This document shows positions 54,145-64,000 of a DNA stretch of 64,000 bases, one piece after another (position 1 is the stretch's first letter; every line of letters starts with the position of its first letter). The notes beneath the pieces are model-generated. The model ran no database searches. It saw nothing but the letters and a program-made list of their open reading frames with translations, and was not told the origin of the DNA. The DNA comes from Leguminivora glycinivorella (lineage: Eukaryota; Arthropoda; Insecta; Lepidoptera; Tortricidae). The stretch spans positions 20,879,641 to 20,943,640 of the forward strand of contig NC_062975.1 of the NCBI RefSeq assembly GCF_023078275.1, in the 5' to 3' direction. The translations under genes were made by a program, and so were the position numbers.

Positions 54145-54210
54145 ACACTTCGGCAAAATTCGATCCTGCGACCTACTTAACTTTGCCGGAGCAGTCGCTA
54201 TGACCAACTT
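54145..54210 (-). repeat. tRNA-like fragment
   Basis: On the minus strand CATAGCGACTGCTCCGG and GTCGCAGGATCGAATTTTG look like decayed A and B boxes. Confidence 0.35.
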
Positions 54211-54211
54211 A

Positions 54212-54341
54212 GGGTCAGTTGCATCAACACATTTTCATGACAGACACATCATCGTCACACAGCAGACGTCTATGGAACTTCCCATACAATAAAATTTTAC
54301 GAACGCTTTAACGGTGACAGACGGTTTGATGCAACCGGCCC
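54212..54341 (-). mobile_element. PIF/Harbinger-type MITE, copy 2
   Basis: Terminal repeats GGGTCAGTTGCATCAA and TTGATGCAACCGGCCC flanked by TTA on both sides (54209-54211 and 54342-54344). Confidence 0.85.
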
Positions 54342-54394
54342 TTAGCAACAAATATTTTTTTAAACACATATTATAATTCATGTTTCAGTGCTCT

Positions 54395-54482
54395 ACATCG
54401 AGCGGTTGAGGTGGTATAGAGTTAATCAGTAATCAGGTAAACTGAAGACCCGGTGGTTCAATTCCCGGCTTCGTCACCTGTG
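54395..54482 (+). repeat. tRNA-like SINE head
   Basis: ATCGAGCGGTTGAGGTGG (A-box region) and CGGTGGTTCAATTCCCGG (B box) are present, with an enlarged middle; not a functional tRNA. Confidence 0.5.
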
Positions 54483-54571
54483 AATTTGATTGCTTTTTCA
54501 TTGGTGCACGGTATCTATTTCAGTTTATAATTTATAGATAGTAGAAAACGATAGAAATACGGAGGTAGTCA

Positions 54572-54966
54572 TACACCGTGTCTTTTTGTTTTCCGTTAAA
54601 TTAGACACGTAGCTAGGTTCATTATCAGGAACTAACCTGTATATCACTTTTAGTTAAATTCGCAAAAAAAAAATTCATCAGTGATTGACGGCGCATGTCA
54701 AAACAAATAACATTAGGGTTTGGTAAAGGCTGTCACACACGTGTTCAGTAATTATCTTTATTTTTTAATAACTCGATAACCGTAAGAGTTTAAATCAAAT
54801 ACAATTAATTTTTCTAAGAAACTAGCGTCTTAACTCTTACGGTTTTATTGAATTCCTTTATTTTTAAGGGAATGTTCTTTATATCAGATAAAATAATTTT
54901 TTCTAAGAAACTATCTTAAGAACATTCCCTTAAAAATAAAGGAATTCAATAAAAACAGGGTGTATA
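54572..54966 (-). mobile_element. TATACACC MITE, copy 2, inverted relative to copy 1
   Basis: Reverse complement of 53657-54048 with an additional inner hairpin near 54855-54950 (AAATAAAGGAATTCAATAAA and its complement). Confidence 0.78.
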
Positions 54967-55118
54967 AGTCATTTTTGCAATCGGACGAATATGGTGACAT
55001 TGGTGGCCTAAAAAAACCTAAAAAAGCAAAAGACTGTTCAAAACCTTTGCTAAAACTGAACTACACAGCACTAAGTAGGTAGATAGTCTAATGAATACTG
55101 TGGCGAAGATAAATTCAC

Positions 55119-55235
55119 CTTATTGGACGTAACTCTTGTGGGAATCGGGTCTGTGGCGTCCTCGTCTAGGGACAGATCCGGCTGTCTCGGCGTCGGTAAC
55201 ACCACTGTATCTTGGCTTGGGAGCATTTCACCTTC
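55119..55235 (-). CDS. Internal exon of the Beat-like gene
   Basis: 117 bp, phase 0 to 0, with acceptor TTTGTTCACAG and donor AAG|GTGAAT. It encodes EGEMLPSQDTVVLPTPRQPD followed by LSLDEDATDPIPTRVTSNK. The sequence is acidic and proline-rich with no folded domain, so it reads as a linker before the Ig-like exon at 53459-53633. The splice signals and uninterrupted frame support it; its function is unknown. Confidence 0.7.
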
Positions 55236-55344
55236 CTGTGAACAAACAGTTGTATCATTAATTACAATACCAATGAATGATAGGTAGATAGATAAATGGA
55301 ATACTCTTTATTGGCACACTTCAGCAAAAGATACAAAAAAAGAT

Positions 55345-55560
55345 ACAAATATTTAATCGAAATACGGTTGTACTCACGTTATTATATCGTTATTGCTGCG
55401 ACATGTTTCGGGCCAATTCGGAGGCCCCTCTTCAGGCATATAGGAGTTCACGCGACGGCTACGCGACAGTTTAGCCGTCGCGTGAAACGTGATAACGTGA
55501 GTACAACCATATTTCATTAATTATTTGAATATGTCTCACGAAAGTTTAACGTGTATAAAA
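55345..55560 (+). repeat. Dispersed repeat (ATACGGTTGTACTCACG family), copy 2, palindromic
   Basis: AAATACGGTTGTACTCACGT at the left pairs with ACGTGAGTACAACCATATTT at the right. GGCCAATTCGGAGGCCCCTC is shared with copy 1. Confidence 0.75.
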
Positions 55561-55759
55561 AAAGATACAGTGGAGACATAACAAATGATTATAAATAGAG
55601 GCAGACAACAGGCGGTTTTATCGCTAAAGAGCGATCTCTACCAGACAACCGGAAGCGGGCTACCAGGCGGTAGCGGAAATAGATAAAGAACATAATCAAA
55701 AAGAGCAGGTGCTTCGAAATAAAAAAATGATGTTGGATGACAATTTTTTTAGACAAGTC

Positions 55760-55925
55760 GTTACGTGTCAAGAGCTTCATCATCATCATCAGCCCTTTGC
55801 AGTCCACTGCTGGACATAGGCCTCCCTCAAGGTACGCCACAGAGCCCGGTCTGCTGCTTTATGCATCCAGTTTCCGCCAGCCCCCCTATGCAAATCAACC
55901 CGCCATCTAGCCAGAGGGCGCAAGA
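55760..55925 (-). repeat. Dispersed repeat (CAGTCCACTGCTGGACATAGG family)
   Basis: CATCATCATCATCAGCCCTT, TGCAGTCCACTGCTGGACAT and GCATCCAGTTTCCGCC form a LINE-tail-like block that is ubiquitous in Lepidoptera. Confidence 0.7.
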
Positions 55926-56079
55926 GCTTCAAGAGGGGGTCAAGAGCTTGACCAACTGCTATTTTTTACCAAGCCACTGTTTACTACCTTCCGTTTGCTC
56001 ATGAACCCAAACAAACGCGTCGTTTTTTAACTTTCGCTGCTTTAGCCAAATTCTGACCCGACATTCTGACTTTGACATT

Positions 56080-56200
56080 CGTCCGCGAGAGAGCGGTTTA
56101 TCGCGTGATACTTGTGTTGCCGAGTCGCGAGAGAGCCTATATCGCGGCGTTTTCTCGCCTATCGACTGTCGCTGCCATCATGTGCTAACCGTGCAGGTAT
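56080..56200. repeat. Decayed hairpin MITE (CATCATGTGCTAACCGTGCAG end)
   Basis: Related by its end and by CGCGAGAGAG words to the MITE at 34667-34807; pairing is poor. Confidence 0.45.
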
Positions 56201-56470
56201 ATTTAACCGCATAAGGATGTCAGCAGGTTCATGATGCTTCCAATTTTATCACTCATCTACGTGGATAAAGCATCCGTTACGATCTGGCAAGTATGTCAAT
56301 GTGAGAGTGACAGGTTGATAAGTAAAGATCGTTATCAAGGTGCACTTTTCGTGGCAAATGGTACGGTTGGCAAAAAAAAACAAATACTTACAATTATACT
56401 TTAAATACATATTCACTTTGTTCTTAACTACAAAATAAATGCTTTCCTTCTTAGGATTACACCTCTACGG

Positions 56471-56614
56471 TACAGTCAAGTGCAAAAATACGTATCGAAA
56501 TAATCGTCTCATAAATATGGTACTACGGTCTTATTACACCGGACTAAGATGCTATAGGTATAGGACATATTTTTGAGTAAGATGTGTACACCCATATTTT
56601 TACACGTGACTGTA
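56471..56614. mobile_element. Tc1/mariner-type MITE, 144 bp including TA
   Basis: TACAGTCAAGTGCAAAAATA and TATTTTTACACGTGACTGTA are inverted ends bounded by TA. Confidence 0.8.
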
Positions 56615-56880
56615 CAAAGCTTTTTCCAACCAACTGTATATTTTTAAAACAAAATACGTCAAATTATGTCGTAAAAATACATTACGCGAAGTGTATAATA
56701 TTATTTTAATCCAAATAATCAAATGCACTCTAGATACGACTATTTAGAATTGTTATTCAAGTAGTTCAAGTCAAAGTAATGCGCGAAGCCAAATCTGTTG
56801 AACAAACTTTAGTTATTTATTCAATGTAATTTAGATAAGTAATTATAAATATGTATATATTTCATAATTTGTTAAGTATA

Positions 56881-57210
56881 TGGGCCATTTTTATTTTCAA
56901 AGTTGTCCACCCCACTTTTTTTATGGATTTGGAAATTTGTATGTGGTTTTCACTTAGAATCGCGAGCTCCTTTAATTCTAATAGGAGAAAAAAAGTGTCC
57001 CCAGATTTTTTTTTCCATTCCGTTACCATTTTTTCATACATTTTGTATGGCGGTAACGGAATGGAAGGTTCGAAAAAATGTATGGATATCTTGGGACATT
57101 TTTTTTCCTTTATCAGGATCGAAAGAGCTTGCGATTCTGAGTATTAATCGCGTAAAAAATACCCATGTTACAAAATAAGTGGGGTGGACAACTTTGAAAA
57201 AAATGGCCCA
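56881..57210 (-). mobile_element. MITE, TGGGCCATTTTT family, copy 2
   Basis: A palindrome of 330 bp, the reverse of 9835-10158. The flanks TATA and TATA next to the ends suggest a TA target. Confidence 0.85.
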
Positions 57211-57330
57211 TATAATGTTTTAAATATTTGTGTATTTGTTTTTTTGTCAACCATACGCTGCCACCGATACAGCACGCTGATAACGATCTTTATTGATAAG
57301 TGATAAAATTGGAAGAATAATTGCCTGGCA

Positions 57331-58004
57331 GAGCGGTATTCGAAAAAAATGTCATTAGATCATCTTGTGTCCAATCTGCGCCAAGAATGACTTCACTATG
57401 TCCTTCAGATATTCTATTGATACATATCAGTGAAAGTTAAAATTGCTTGGCAGTTTAAGCCGATTCGCTTTCACGACATGGGTTCAGCGATACCTAGGAC
57501 GATCCACTATTCGTCAATGATCTATGCCAATTTAATATTATTAAAGTGGACCAACTTTTATAATACTTAGTCCGATTTTTCATACTGACGGAGTTTTTCA
57601 TCGCTATTACTTTTAAATAAACAATCAACTTCAATCAACGCTATTAATGACCGAATCCGTAAAGCGCTAAATAAATACGATAGGATAGGAAATGTACTCG
57701 CCAACTAAACCCCGAGCCGAAGGTAGAGTGTTTGCTGATACAAATTAGAGCGGGTTGGTTTTACAGGTGCGCCGGCAGAGTGAAACGAGTAGTTACTCCT
57801 AATGTAAATATAAAAAAAAAACTTTTTTACGTTGTCATTATATTGCCTCAGTGATCCAAAATGAATCTTGGCTTCCAAAACGGGTTTATAGCAACTGGTC
57901 TAAAAAATATCTACAATATGTATTACGTTTTATCTTAACTTTAAAAAAATGTCGTGGCCTTTGATGATACCTAACCTAACGAATATATAATAATAATACC
58001 TAAA
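57331..58004. other. Intronic or intergenic, no gene seen
   Basis: Nothing supported. Confidence 0.4.
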
Positions 58005-58095
58005 GTTTTTTATAATATGTTTATTTGTTTTTATATTGTTTTGTAAATGTTTTTGTATTTTATTTTTATATACATATTGTAAAAAACCTAGTAGC
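58005..58095 (+). repeat. LINE 3' UTR fragment
   Basis: TTTTTTATAATATGTTTATT to TATTGTAAAAAACCTAG matches 18275-18370, with no coding part. Confidence 0.75.
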
Positions 58096-58305
58096 CTAGA
58101 GAATGAAAATACATACCCAAATATACCTAGACATCCACTTCATAGACGAAGCTACAAGTCAAATCACCCATGGTGATTTCGGAAGATTAGGGCTTATTTA
58201 TCAGCGCACAAACTCATACACGATTTTAAACACGTTACGGACACCCCATTCGGCCTATCTGTTAACCGCTGCATTGTAATTAAATAAAAATAAAACAAAA
58301 TAAAT

Positions 58306-58400
58306 ATTGGGGGAGTTGGGGGACACCTTACACAGATCAACCCAGCCCCAAACTAAGCAAAGCTTATTTTTTGTACTATGGGTAATAGGCGACGACGTCT
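58306..58400 (-). mobile_element. SINE 3' end, partial
   Basis: AATATTGGGGGAGTTGGGGG, CCCAAACTAAGCAAAGCTT and GTACTATGGGTAATAGGCGA are the complement of the SINE body at 11400-11490. Confidence 0.75.
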
Positions 58401-58491
58401 TGAGTCGAGAGATGGCAGTCTAGGCACTGTGATTACGCATTTTACTTTGACAGTAACTCTCTCTATAATACTCGATCCTCTTTGATCTAAA

Positions 58492-58760
58492 TATAGGCTA
58501 CTTGCCTCCTAGTCAAATCAGCTTTTTTTTTAAGAACTGTCAAAACGAATTTGAACGACTTGCTAACAATAAATTTATATGCAATTGAATTGAGTGACGT
58601 CACGGTCAACTCAGTTACTTTATACATTTCTACCTGATTTATTAAATAGAAATTGGATTTAAGAATAACTTCTGTCCATGTTTTTCTTATAATTATCTGA
58701 TGCTTTATTTCGTGCATAGTATAAAATATTTTATTTTAACTACAGTCAAGTTCCCTATTC
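58492..58760 (+). repeat. Interspersed AT-rich repeat, ~270 bp, copy 2 of 3
   Basis: Same family and orientation as 490-758; the closest pair is this copy and 62981-63240. Confidence 0.78.
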
Positions 58761-59958
58761 TAAATCAACACTGTTTACATAGTTACACTACTCCCGTTCC
58801 TTCACTGTGTTATAGTGGGTCGTCAAAAGGAGGCTGTTAACCGGTTTAATTCTACTAAGTGCCCGTAAATTTTACAGGGAAACGTGACAGATAAACGAAT
58901 CCAGCAATGGTTAACGGGATTGTTTTTTTCAATCGCACTCTACACCTAGGAATATTGAAGAGACTAACTAAAAGTAGGTTAGCTTGATTTATACAATTTA
59001 TTTATAAAGCGTGGTTTATAGATAGAATATTTTTTACTCTAGGGTACCTAAATATACACCGTGTTTCCGGTATCACTCAAAACCTCAGACACCCCAACTG
59101 ATTTTTATTTTTTTAAACGTATCTAGAATATTCATTTTTTAATTTGATGATAATTTTTTTTTTAATTGAATATTTAATTTTCTGTGCAGCTCTACTCGAC
59201 TTTTAACTCTACACTCAATAAAATAATTGCTAGCTACCATCGTAAACCTTAAAACTGATTAATTGTGTACGTTACTGCAACGACATAAGGTTTACCAATA
59301 GACAGCTATGTCACTGTAAAGCACGTTAAACTGTGTCACAGTAAACTTCAAATTGGACAGGTGACGCAGTAAGCAAATTTAAACCTAACATTAAAAATGA
59401 CAAGGTTGTAATTAGGTAAGAGTTCAATTTGTTATGACTTATGATAAACTTTAAAATTAAAGTGACGCACAACGTCAAACTCGTAGCGGAAAAAATAATC
59501 GTCCAAGTAACCAGCCAGTATTAATACCCCTAAATACTGAAAAAGGTATACAACCTCTAGCAATATGATATGCACAATGTTGTATCACGAATTTGTAGAA
59601 TGGGCACGTAAACAATAACTAATAATACAAATTAAAACAAAAAATATTACCTCAATCGATTCTATTCTCGATTCTGAACAAACGGTTTTCAGGTTTTTAG
59701 TGTTAAGTGAAACACGGTGTAGAGTGAGCAGAATGGATGAAACAATCAAAAGGCCCCAATAGTCTTCTTCACCGAAGAATTCAAGAGTTCGCAGAAAAAA
59801 CCATTCAAGTGGGTTATACAAAAACATAAAGAAAGTAAAAGTACTTAAAAAATCGTATTATATTTACGATTGGTCCTTAGGGCACGGCAGTGGTGAACAA
59901 GATCCGCTTGTAGATTACCCTAGCTGGAACCGAGATAATACAGTTACTTTGTACCTAC
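58761..59958. other. Presumed intron, no feature seen
   Basis: Lies between the exons at 55119 and 59959. Small minus frames here lack splice support. Confidence 0.45.
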
Positions 59959-60111
59959 CTGTACTGTGTCCACAAAAGGGCCAAAAGCCTTCCACGGGCT
60001 GAATATGATATTGTTGCTTTCATCGCCAGACGGAGAGCTGCGATAGGGCGAGTCTATGGACACGGCTGGGCTGGGCAGAATACGTTGTTGGATTACTGGC
60101 TTCCCTTGGAT
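59959..60111 (-). CDS. Internal exon of the Beat-like gene
   Basis: 153 bp, phase 0 to 0, with acceptor TCTTTTTTCCAG and donor CAG|GTAGGTA, both strong. It encodes IQGKPVIQQRILPSPAVSID, SPYRSSPSGDESNNIIFSPW and KAFGPFVDTVQ. It is serine/proline-rich with no recognised fold. It joins in frame to 55119-55235. Long serine/proline insertions are not a usual feature of the Beat proteins I know, so the gene may be a different Ig-family member. Confidence 0.7.
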
Positions 60112-60223
60112 CTGGAAAAAAGACAATTTCATTTACACGACACGTTTGGAATATAGATAAATAAGTTTTGAGTCACCTATCAACGCGATTTATCCCTTTT
60201 GATGAACAATTGGAGACTTTTAA

Positions 60224-60468
60224 AGCTCGGCCACACATGCGCGTTTTGAGAGAGCGTTAGCGGATCGTCAGCGGAGCGCAATGATAGCGGTGCGCCGGAC
60301 GAACGCTGGCGTTGCGCCCAGCGGACGCCGGCGGGAACTTGACGAGCGCGGATTGCGAGCGATATGCGCGCGGATTGCGAGCGGAAAGCCAGCGTTCGTC
60401 CGGCTCACCGCTATCATTGCGCTCCGCTAACGCTACGCTATCAAAACGCTTTATGTGGCGGAGACTTT
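60224..60468. mobile_element. GC-rich hairpin MITE
   Basis: CTCGGCCACACATGCGCGTT with AACGCTTTATGTGGCGGAG; the arms continue through GATAGCGGTGCGCCGGACGA and its complement. A related element is at 62355-62492. Confidence 0.8.
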
Positions 60469-60660
60469 AAAGACTTGTCTGAGTCCTTATAATAAGAGCC
60501 ATATTTAATGTGTTGCCTCTCGGTCACACCTATATACCTACGAATTTATAAGTATCACTTTTAAAATGGTTTGTACAAAATATACATAAGTTAATAATGA
60601 TTAAAAACGAAAATAATAAATAAACATTCTTACAGTAAGAAATCTAAGTCCAAAAAAAAA

Positions 60661-60796
60661 AGGCCTAGCACATGATTGCCGCGGGAGTGTGTCGCCGCGA
60701 GATAGATCACACGTCTTCTTCTAACTGTATTAATGACATTAGGACGAGTAATCTCGCAGCGACATACTCTCGCGGAAATCATGTGCTAACCCTGCA
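60661..60796. mobile_element. Hairpin MITE (GCCGCGGGAGTGTGTCGCCG), copy 2
   Basis: GGCCTAGCACATGATTGCCG and GAAATCATGTGCTAACCCTG end a sequence otherwise matching 34667-34807 in reverse order of its loop. Confidence 0.8.
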
Positions 60797-61194
60797 GAGA
60801 TAAATATATACATTCTTAATAACCCGATTTCAAAATTGTATTTCATAAAAAAAATTACATAATAAAACTATGTCTATACCTACCTTTTGAAAACCATATT
60901 GAATTGTGAAAAACTCAAAAGGGAAAATTAATCCAATTTTTAACTGGATACGCCACCTCAACCGAGATACAAAATATACAACCCATTCCCGAGTATTTAA
61001 ATATCATTCGTATCGGTATTTATTCGACACACATGTCAAAGCATCTGGAAATGAAATTCCACCATCAATCATTCTGTCAGTTTCACGTCGAACAAGTAAA
61101 TTAGGTAGCAATTTTGCTTGAACCCGAAAAACATGTTTAATAAAACGAAGGTAGGAGTTATTATAATAGGGAGGAACGTGATTCAAAGATACTA
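60797..61194. other. Presumed intron or intergenic, no gene seen
   Basis: Open frames of 60-71 codons on both strands have no recognisable domain. Confidence 0.4.
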
Positions 61195-61570
61195 GAGTTG
61201 TGCCTGCTCTTTCACTGACAAGATCGCTCCCAACTAGTACGATCTCCGAAGTGTACTAGAGTTCGTTCTTTTAGGACATTTAGTACAGTAGTACACCGAG
61301 AGAGCGAGAGATAAATTGTGCATATGGCGTACCTACAGTAACGCTCGCTCGTACTAGCTGAGAGCTCTGCTGATTGGCCGTTTTCGCGCGCTCTCGGTCC
61401 GAGTCAGTCGGTTCTAGTTCGGTTGCGGTCGGATCACACGGATCGCGTGTGTGAGTGTACTAAATGTAGTTACTAGAGAGCAGAATCATTTGGAAGTAGT
61501 TCGGTCTAGTACAGTGCAGGGAATCGTGTCTTTTGTACAATTAGTACCTACATGTACCACACAAACCTAT
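61195..61570. repeat. Possible diverged hAT-type MITE
   Basis: AGAGTTGTGCCTGCTCTTTC at the left and the complement of AGTGCAGGGAATCGTGTC at the right, plus CTAGTACG and GAGAGCG words, recall the element at 35078-35515. No target duplication was seen. Confidence 0.4.
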
Positions 61571-61904
61571 AAAATACGCGGCGCGGACAGGAGGTACACT
61601 CAACCATGACTAAACCCCAGAATTAAATAAAATAAACTTCCTACCGACCCGAAGTTTGACAATGACAATTATTCAGGGATGAATTGTGTTGTCCATTTCC
61701 ATAGTCGGTGCCTTTAGGTATTGAAATAAATCTAAACAACCCTCAAAAGGCCCTTAAAAGGGGTAGGTAATTGAAAAAAATACTCGAATAAATAAGAAGG
61801 TTAAAAGCGACTTGCGCTCAGTAACAGATACGCTTGGTTTTATATTTGGTTGGTTAATCAACAAAAGTTGTTACTACCTAAAAAGGAACAAATTATTTTT
61901 TGCC

Positions 61905-62035
61905 TTTTTTATTTTTTTTATACTACGTCGGTGGCAAACAAGCATACAGTCCGCCTGATGGAAAGCGGTCACCGTAACCTATGGACACCTGCAACTCAAG
62001 GAGTGTCACATGCGCGTTGCCAACCCATTATAAAC
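61905..62035 (+). repeat. Dispersed repeat (ACTACGTCGGTGGCAAACAAG family), copy 2
   Basis: Close match to 30241-30360. Confidence 0.75.
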
Positions 62036-62354
62036 TTTTAAGTACCTATCTAAAAATACAGAGTTATACATAAAAGAAAACTCCTACAAACCCGAAGTTT
62101 CACTGATTTAGGGACGAATTCTGTTGTCCCTTTCTAATGAATTACATTTTCCCTTTCGGCTTTAAAGGGTTGTCAACATTCAAGTCGGTAATAATGTGCT
62201 GTAGTTGTGCACGCAAAGGGACATGGGACATAGATTATTACGCCAAGTTGTGGCTGCCCTAATAATTATGTCATTGCTCAATCAAGCCAAAGTTATTTAC
62301 GATCCTTTCCTATCCTAGATATTTTTGGCGCGCGTTGTACTGCTAGGTACTATT

Positions 62355-62492
62355 AAGCCTCCGTCACATATTTATGAGCGTTTTGAGAGCGTGGCGTGAG
62401 CGGGGCGCGCTGAGAGCGTACCGCCAGCGCCGCGTCCCGCTCACGCCCCGCTCACGCCACGCTCTCAGAACGCTCATGCGTGGCGGAGGCTT
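62355..62492. mobile_element. GC-rich hairpin MITE, related to 60224-60468
   Basis: AAGCCTCCGTCACATATTTA and CATGCGTGGCGGAGGCTT at the ends; GAGCGTGGCGTGAGCGGGGC pairs with its complement. Confidence 0.85.
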
Positions 62493-62980
62493 TATGCTGA
62501 ATGCTGAGATCTATGAAAATGGACTATGGAATGGAACAGCCTTACATCAAATACCTAGACATTTTCATTAAACGTAACAAACAGGAAGTGTACTTATTGA
62601 CTTTATAAATGAAATCATCCGTTTTATTTTTCAATGAAACTCTTGCCACAAGGTTTTTCTTGTGATACCGTAATATTGTTAAAACAACAGCTTCACGGGG
62701 CGATGAACAAAACTCGCAATATATTGCCTGCGGAGGAAGCAAAAACATTAATATGGAAGAATGGGCTTTAACAAAATCCAGCTGTGTTAATACACGAAAC
62801 ATTAAGTATAAGAGCGGTCCAAAACTTTGTATGGAGAATAATAGACGGATTTTAAGCCTGATTCGACCTTTAATTAAAATTTGCTGGTCTGCAATAGTAT
62901 TTTTCCAAAATTGTACCCAAACATGGCGAAAAAAATTACCACACCACCACACACCCTTTGGCTACAAATACTTTGTATTA
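62493..62980. other. No supported gene
   Basis: A 136-codon minus frame (62542-62952) is long for this composition but shows no domain, splice context or start preference; I leave it unassigned. Confidence 0.35.
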
Positions 62981-63240
62981 TAGGTTACTTGCCTCCTAGT
63001 CAAATCAGCTTCTTTTTAAGAACTGTCAACACGAATTTGAACGACTTGCCAATATGGAATTAATATGAAATCGAATTGAGTGACGTCACGGTCAATTCAG
63101 TTACTTTATATATTTCTACCTGATTTATTAAATTGAAATTCGATTGAAAAATATCTCCTGTCCATGTTTTTCTAATAGTTTATCTGATGCTTTATTTCCT
63201 GCATGGTATAAAATATTTTATTTTAAGAACAGTCAAGTTA
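62981..63240 (+). repeat. Interspersed AT-rich repeat, ~270 bp, copy 3 of 3
   Basis: Shares the ACTTGCCTCCTAGTCAAATC start with copy 2; slightly shorter at the right end. Confidence 0.78.
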
Positions 63241-63729
63241 TTCACGGCAAGGTAAATAATAATATTTTGCACGGCCAAAGGTTCTTGCCACATTGTCACA
63301 GAACCGCATATCGCTTGATTTATACCACAGATAAGTCGAAAGGTTCACGATTTGGGACGTGACGTCACGCAGACCGCTAGGGCTGTCACTTGCATACATT
63401 CGACGTTAAATTGTTGCATTGTCATGAATATCATGATTGTCCTGTCATAAAATGTCAGTTACTGAAATGCTATTACTGATGGTTATTACTATTTATATGA
63501 TAGGAGACAAATTGAAAATGTCATTTGCTTTGTGTGGCATGTGGCATTTGATTTGTTATTTGACAACATGGCTATCGCAGTGAGATATTCAATTTGACTA
63601 TACCTAGTTTTGGCATGTAGGAAGTAAGTACAGTACAGTGGGAAAAGTACAATTAATTTTATACAATTACTTATATTAGATATTGTAGTTTTGAAATAAG
63701 TATGCGTAGTACCTATTCTTAGATATAAC
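63241..63729. other. No supported gene
   Basis: AT-rich; nothing recognised. Confidence 0.4.
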
Positions 63730-63860
63730 ACTCGCGTTTTGTACACATTTGGAAAGACACACGAGTCGTACGCGATAAAATAACATTTTTTCCAACGTTT
63801 CGGCCAGGATGCACTAGCCGTGGTCGCGGAAGACCTCTTCGCGTTCGACTTGTGTGTGTC
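63730..63860 (-). repeat. Dispersed repeat (CCAACGTTTCGGCCAGGATGC family)
   Basis: TTCCAACGTTTCGGCCAGGA and AGCCGTGGTCGCGGAAGACC are words I recognise from a frequent lepidopteran repeat; the 126-codon frame over it is not a gene. Confidence 0.5.
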
Positions 63861-64000
63861 TTTAAACAATACTTAGATATGTTTAAATAGATCTATGAAT
63901 TATATAAATTTATAGATTGAATCACATTTTTATTTAAAGTAAGCGTTGTATATTTTACCTGCCTCCCTAACTTTAAATGACTCCCTAGCTTAAAAAAAAT

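Larger units (their letters stand above)
56221..57330. mobile_element. GCCGGCGTATCATGCT MITE split by layered insertions
   Basis: Left part 56221-56330 (ATGATGCTTCCAATTTTATC) and right part 57282-57330 (GATAAGTGATAAAATTGG) are the two halves of the MITE seen intact at 12058-12199. The inserted block has its own inner ends, TAAAGATCGTTATCA and its complement, and contains two further MITEs (56471-56614 and 56881-57210). Confidence 0.75.

Noticed and set aside
62542..62952. 136-codon minus-strand ORF
   Set aside because: Leucine- and lysine-rich text without a domain, splice context or support on codon use; length alone is weak evidence in this window.
63489..63869. 126-codon minus-strand ORF
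   Set aside because: Its first third is a known repeat sequence (CGGCCAGGATGCACTAGCCG) and the rest is AT-rich filler.

Overview
This window reads as nuclear DNA of a moth or butterfly (Lepidoptera, probably Ditrysia). It is AT-rich and has no operons. It is dominated by repeats I recognise as lepidopteran: non-autonomous Helitron-like copies ending near GGGCAAAAGCTAGT, microsatellite-carrying elements with (GTCC)n or (CAGA/CAAA)n cores, tRNA-derived SINE heads, RTE-like and other LINE 3' ends, and many hairpin MITEs. The assignment rests on repeat style and on retroelement and exon protein sequence; I could not run a database search.

Left part (1-7.5 kb): a young Ty3/Gypsy retrotransposon of the Mag type on the minus strand (1426-6350). 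Its 104-bp LTRs read as identical and it has a GTTTA target duplication. It sits inside an older repeat. Gag-protease and RT-RNase H-integrase are intact except for one frame break between protease and RT.

Middle (7.5-46 kb): no complete host gene is visible. It holds nested DNA elements, three ~180-bp tandem units (13.8-14.4 kb), an inverted pair of tRNA-like sequences (15.1-15.6 kb), a Tc1/mariner-type element with clear ends (22.1-23.0 kb), a 2.1-kb fold-back palindrome (24.9-27.0 kb), and several MITEs with clean target duplications (8 bp at 35.1 and 37.7 kb; TTA at 19.4 and 54.2 kb). A short ORF at 40101-40236 (+) looks like the first coding exon of a THAP zinc-finger gene.

Right part (46-64 kb): a second young retrotransposon, BEL/Pao type, on the minus strand (46277-52204), with 266-bp LTRs that read as identical. 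It has gag, an A17-type protease, RT, RNase H and integrase. The only breaks are frame changes in a ~130-bp stretch before integrase. To its right, three splice-bounded exons on the minus strand (60111-59959, 55235-55119, 53633-53459) join in frame to 148 codons. The last resembles an immunoglobulin-like domain of beaten-path (Beat) cell-surface proteins. A possible terminal exon follows at 53308-53034. This is the best-supported host gene. Its 5' part should lie beyond the right edge, and its introns are filled with MITEs and SINE heads.

I did not find a previously undescribed biological system. The most unusual items are the inverted tRNA-like pair, the layered nested insertions, the large fold-back, and two LTR elements that look freshly inserted yet are broken only at simple-sequence runs.
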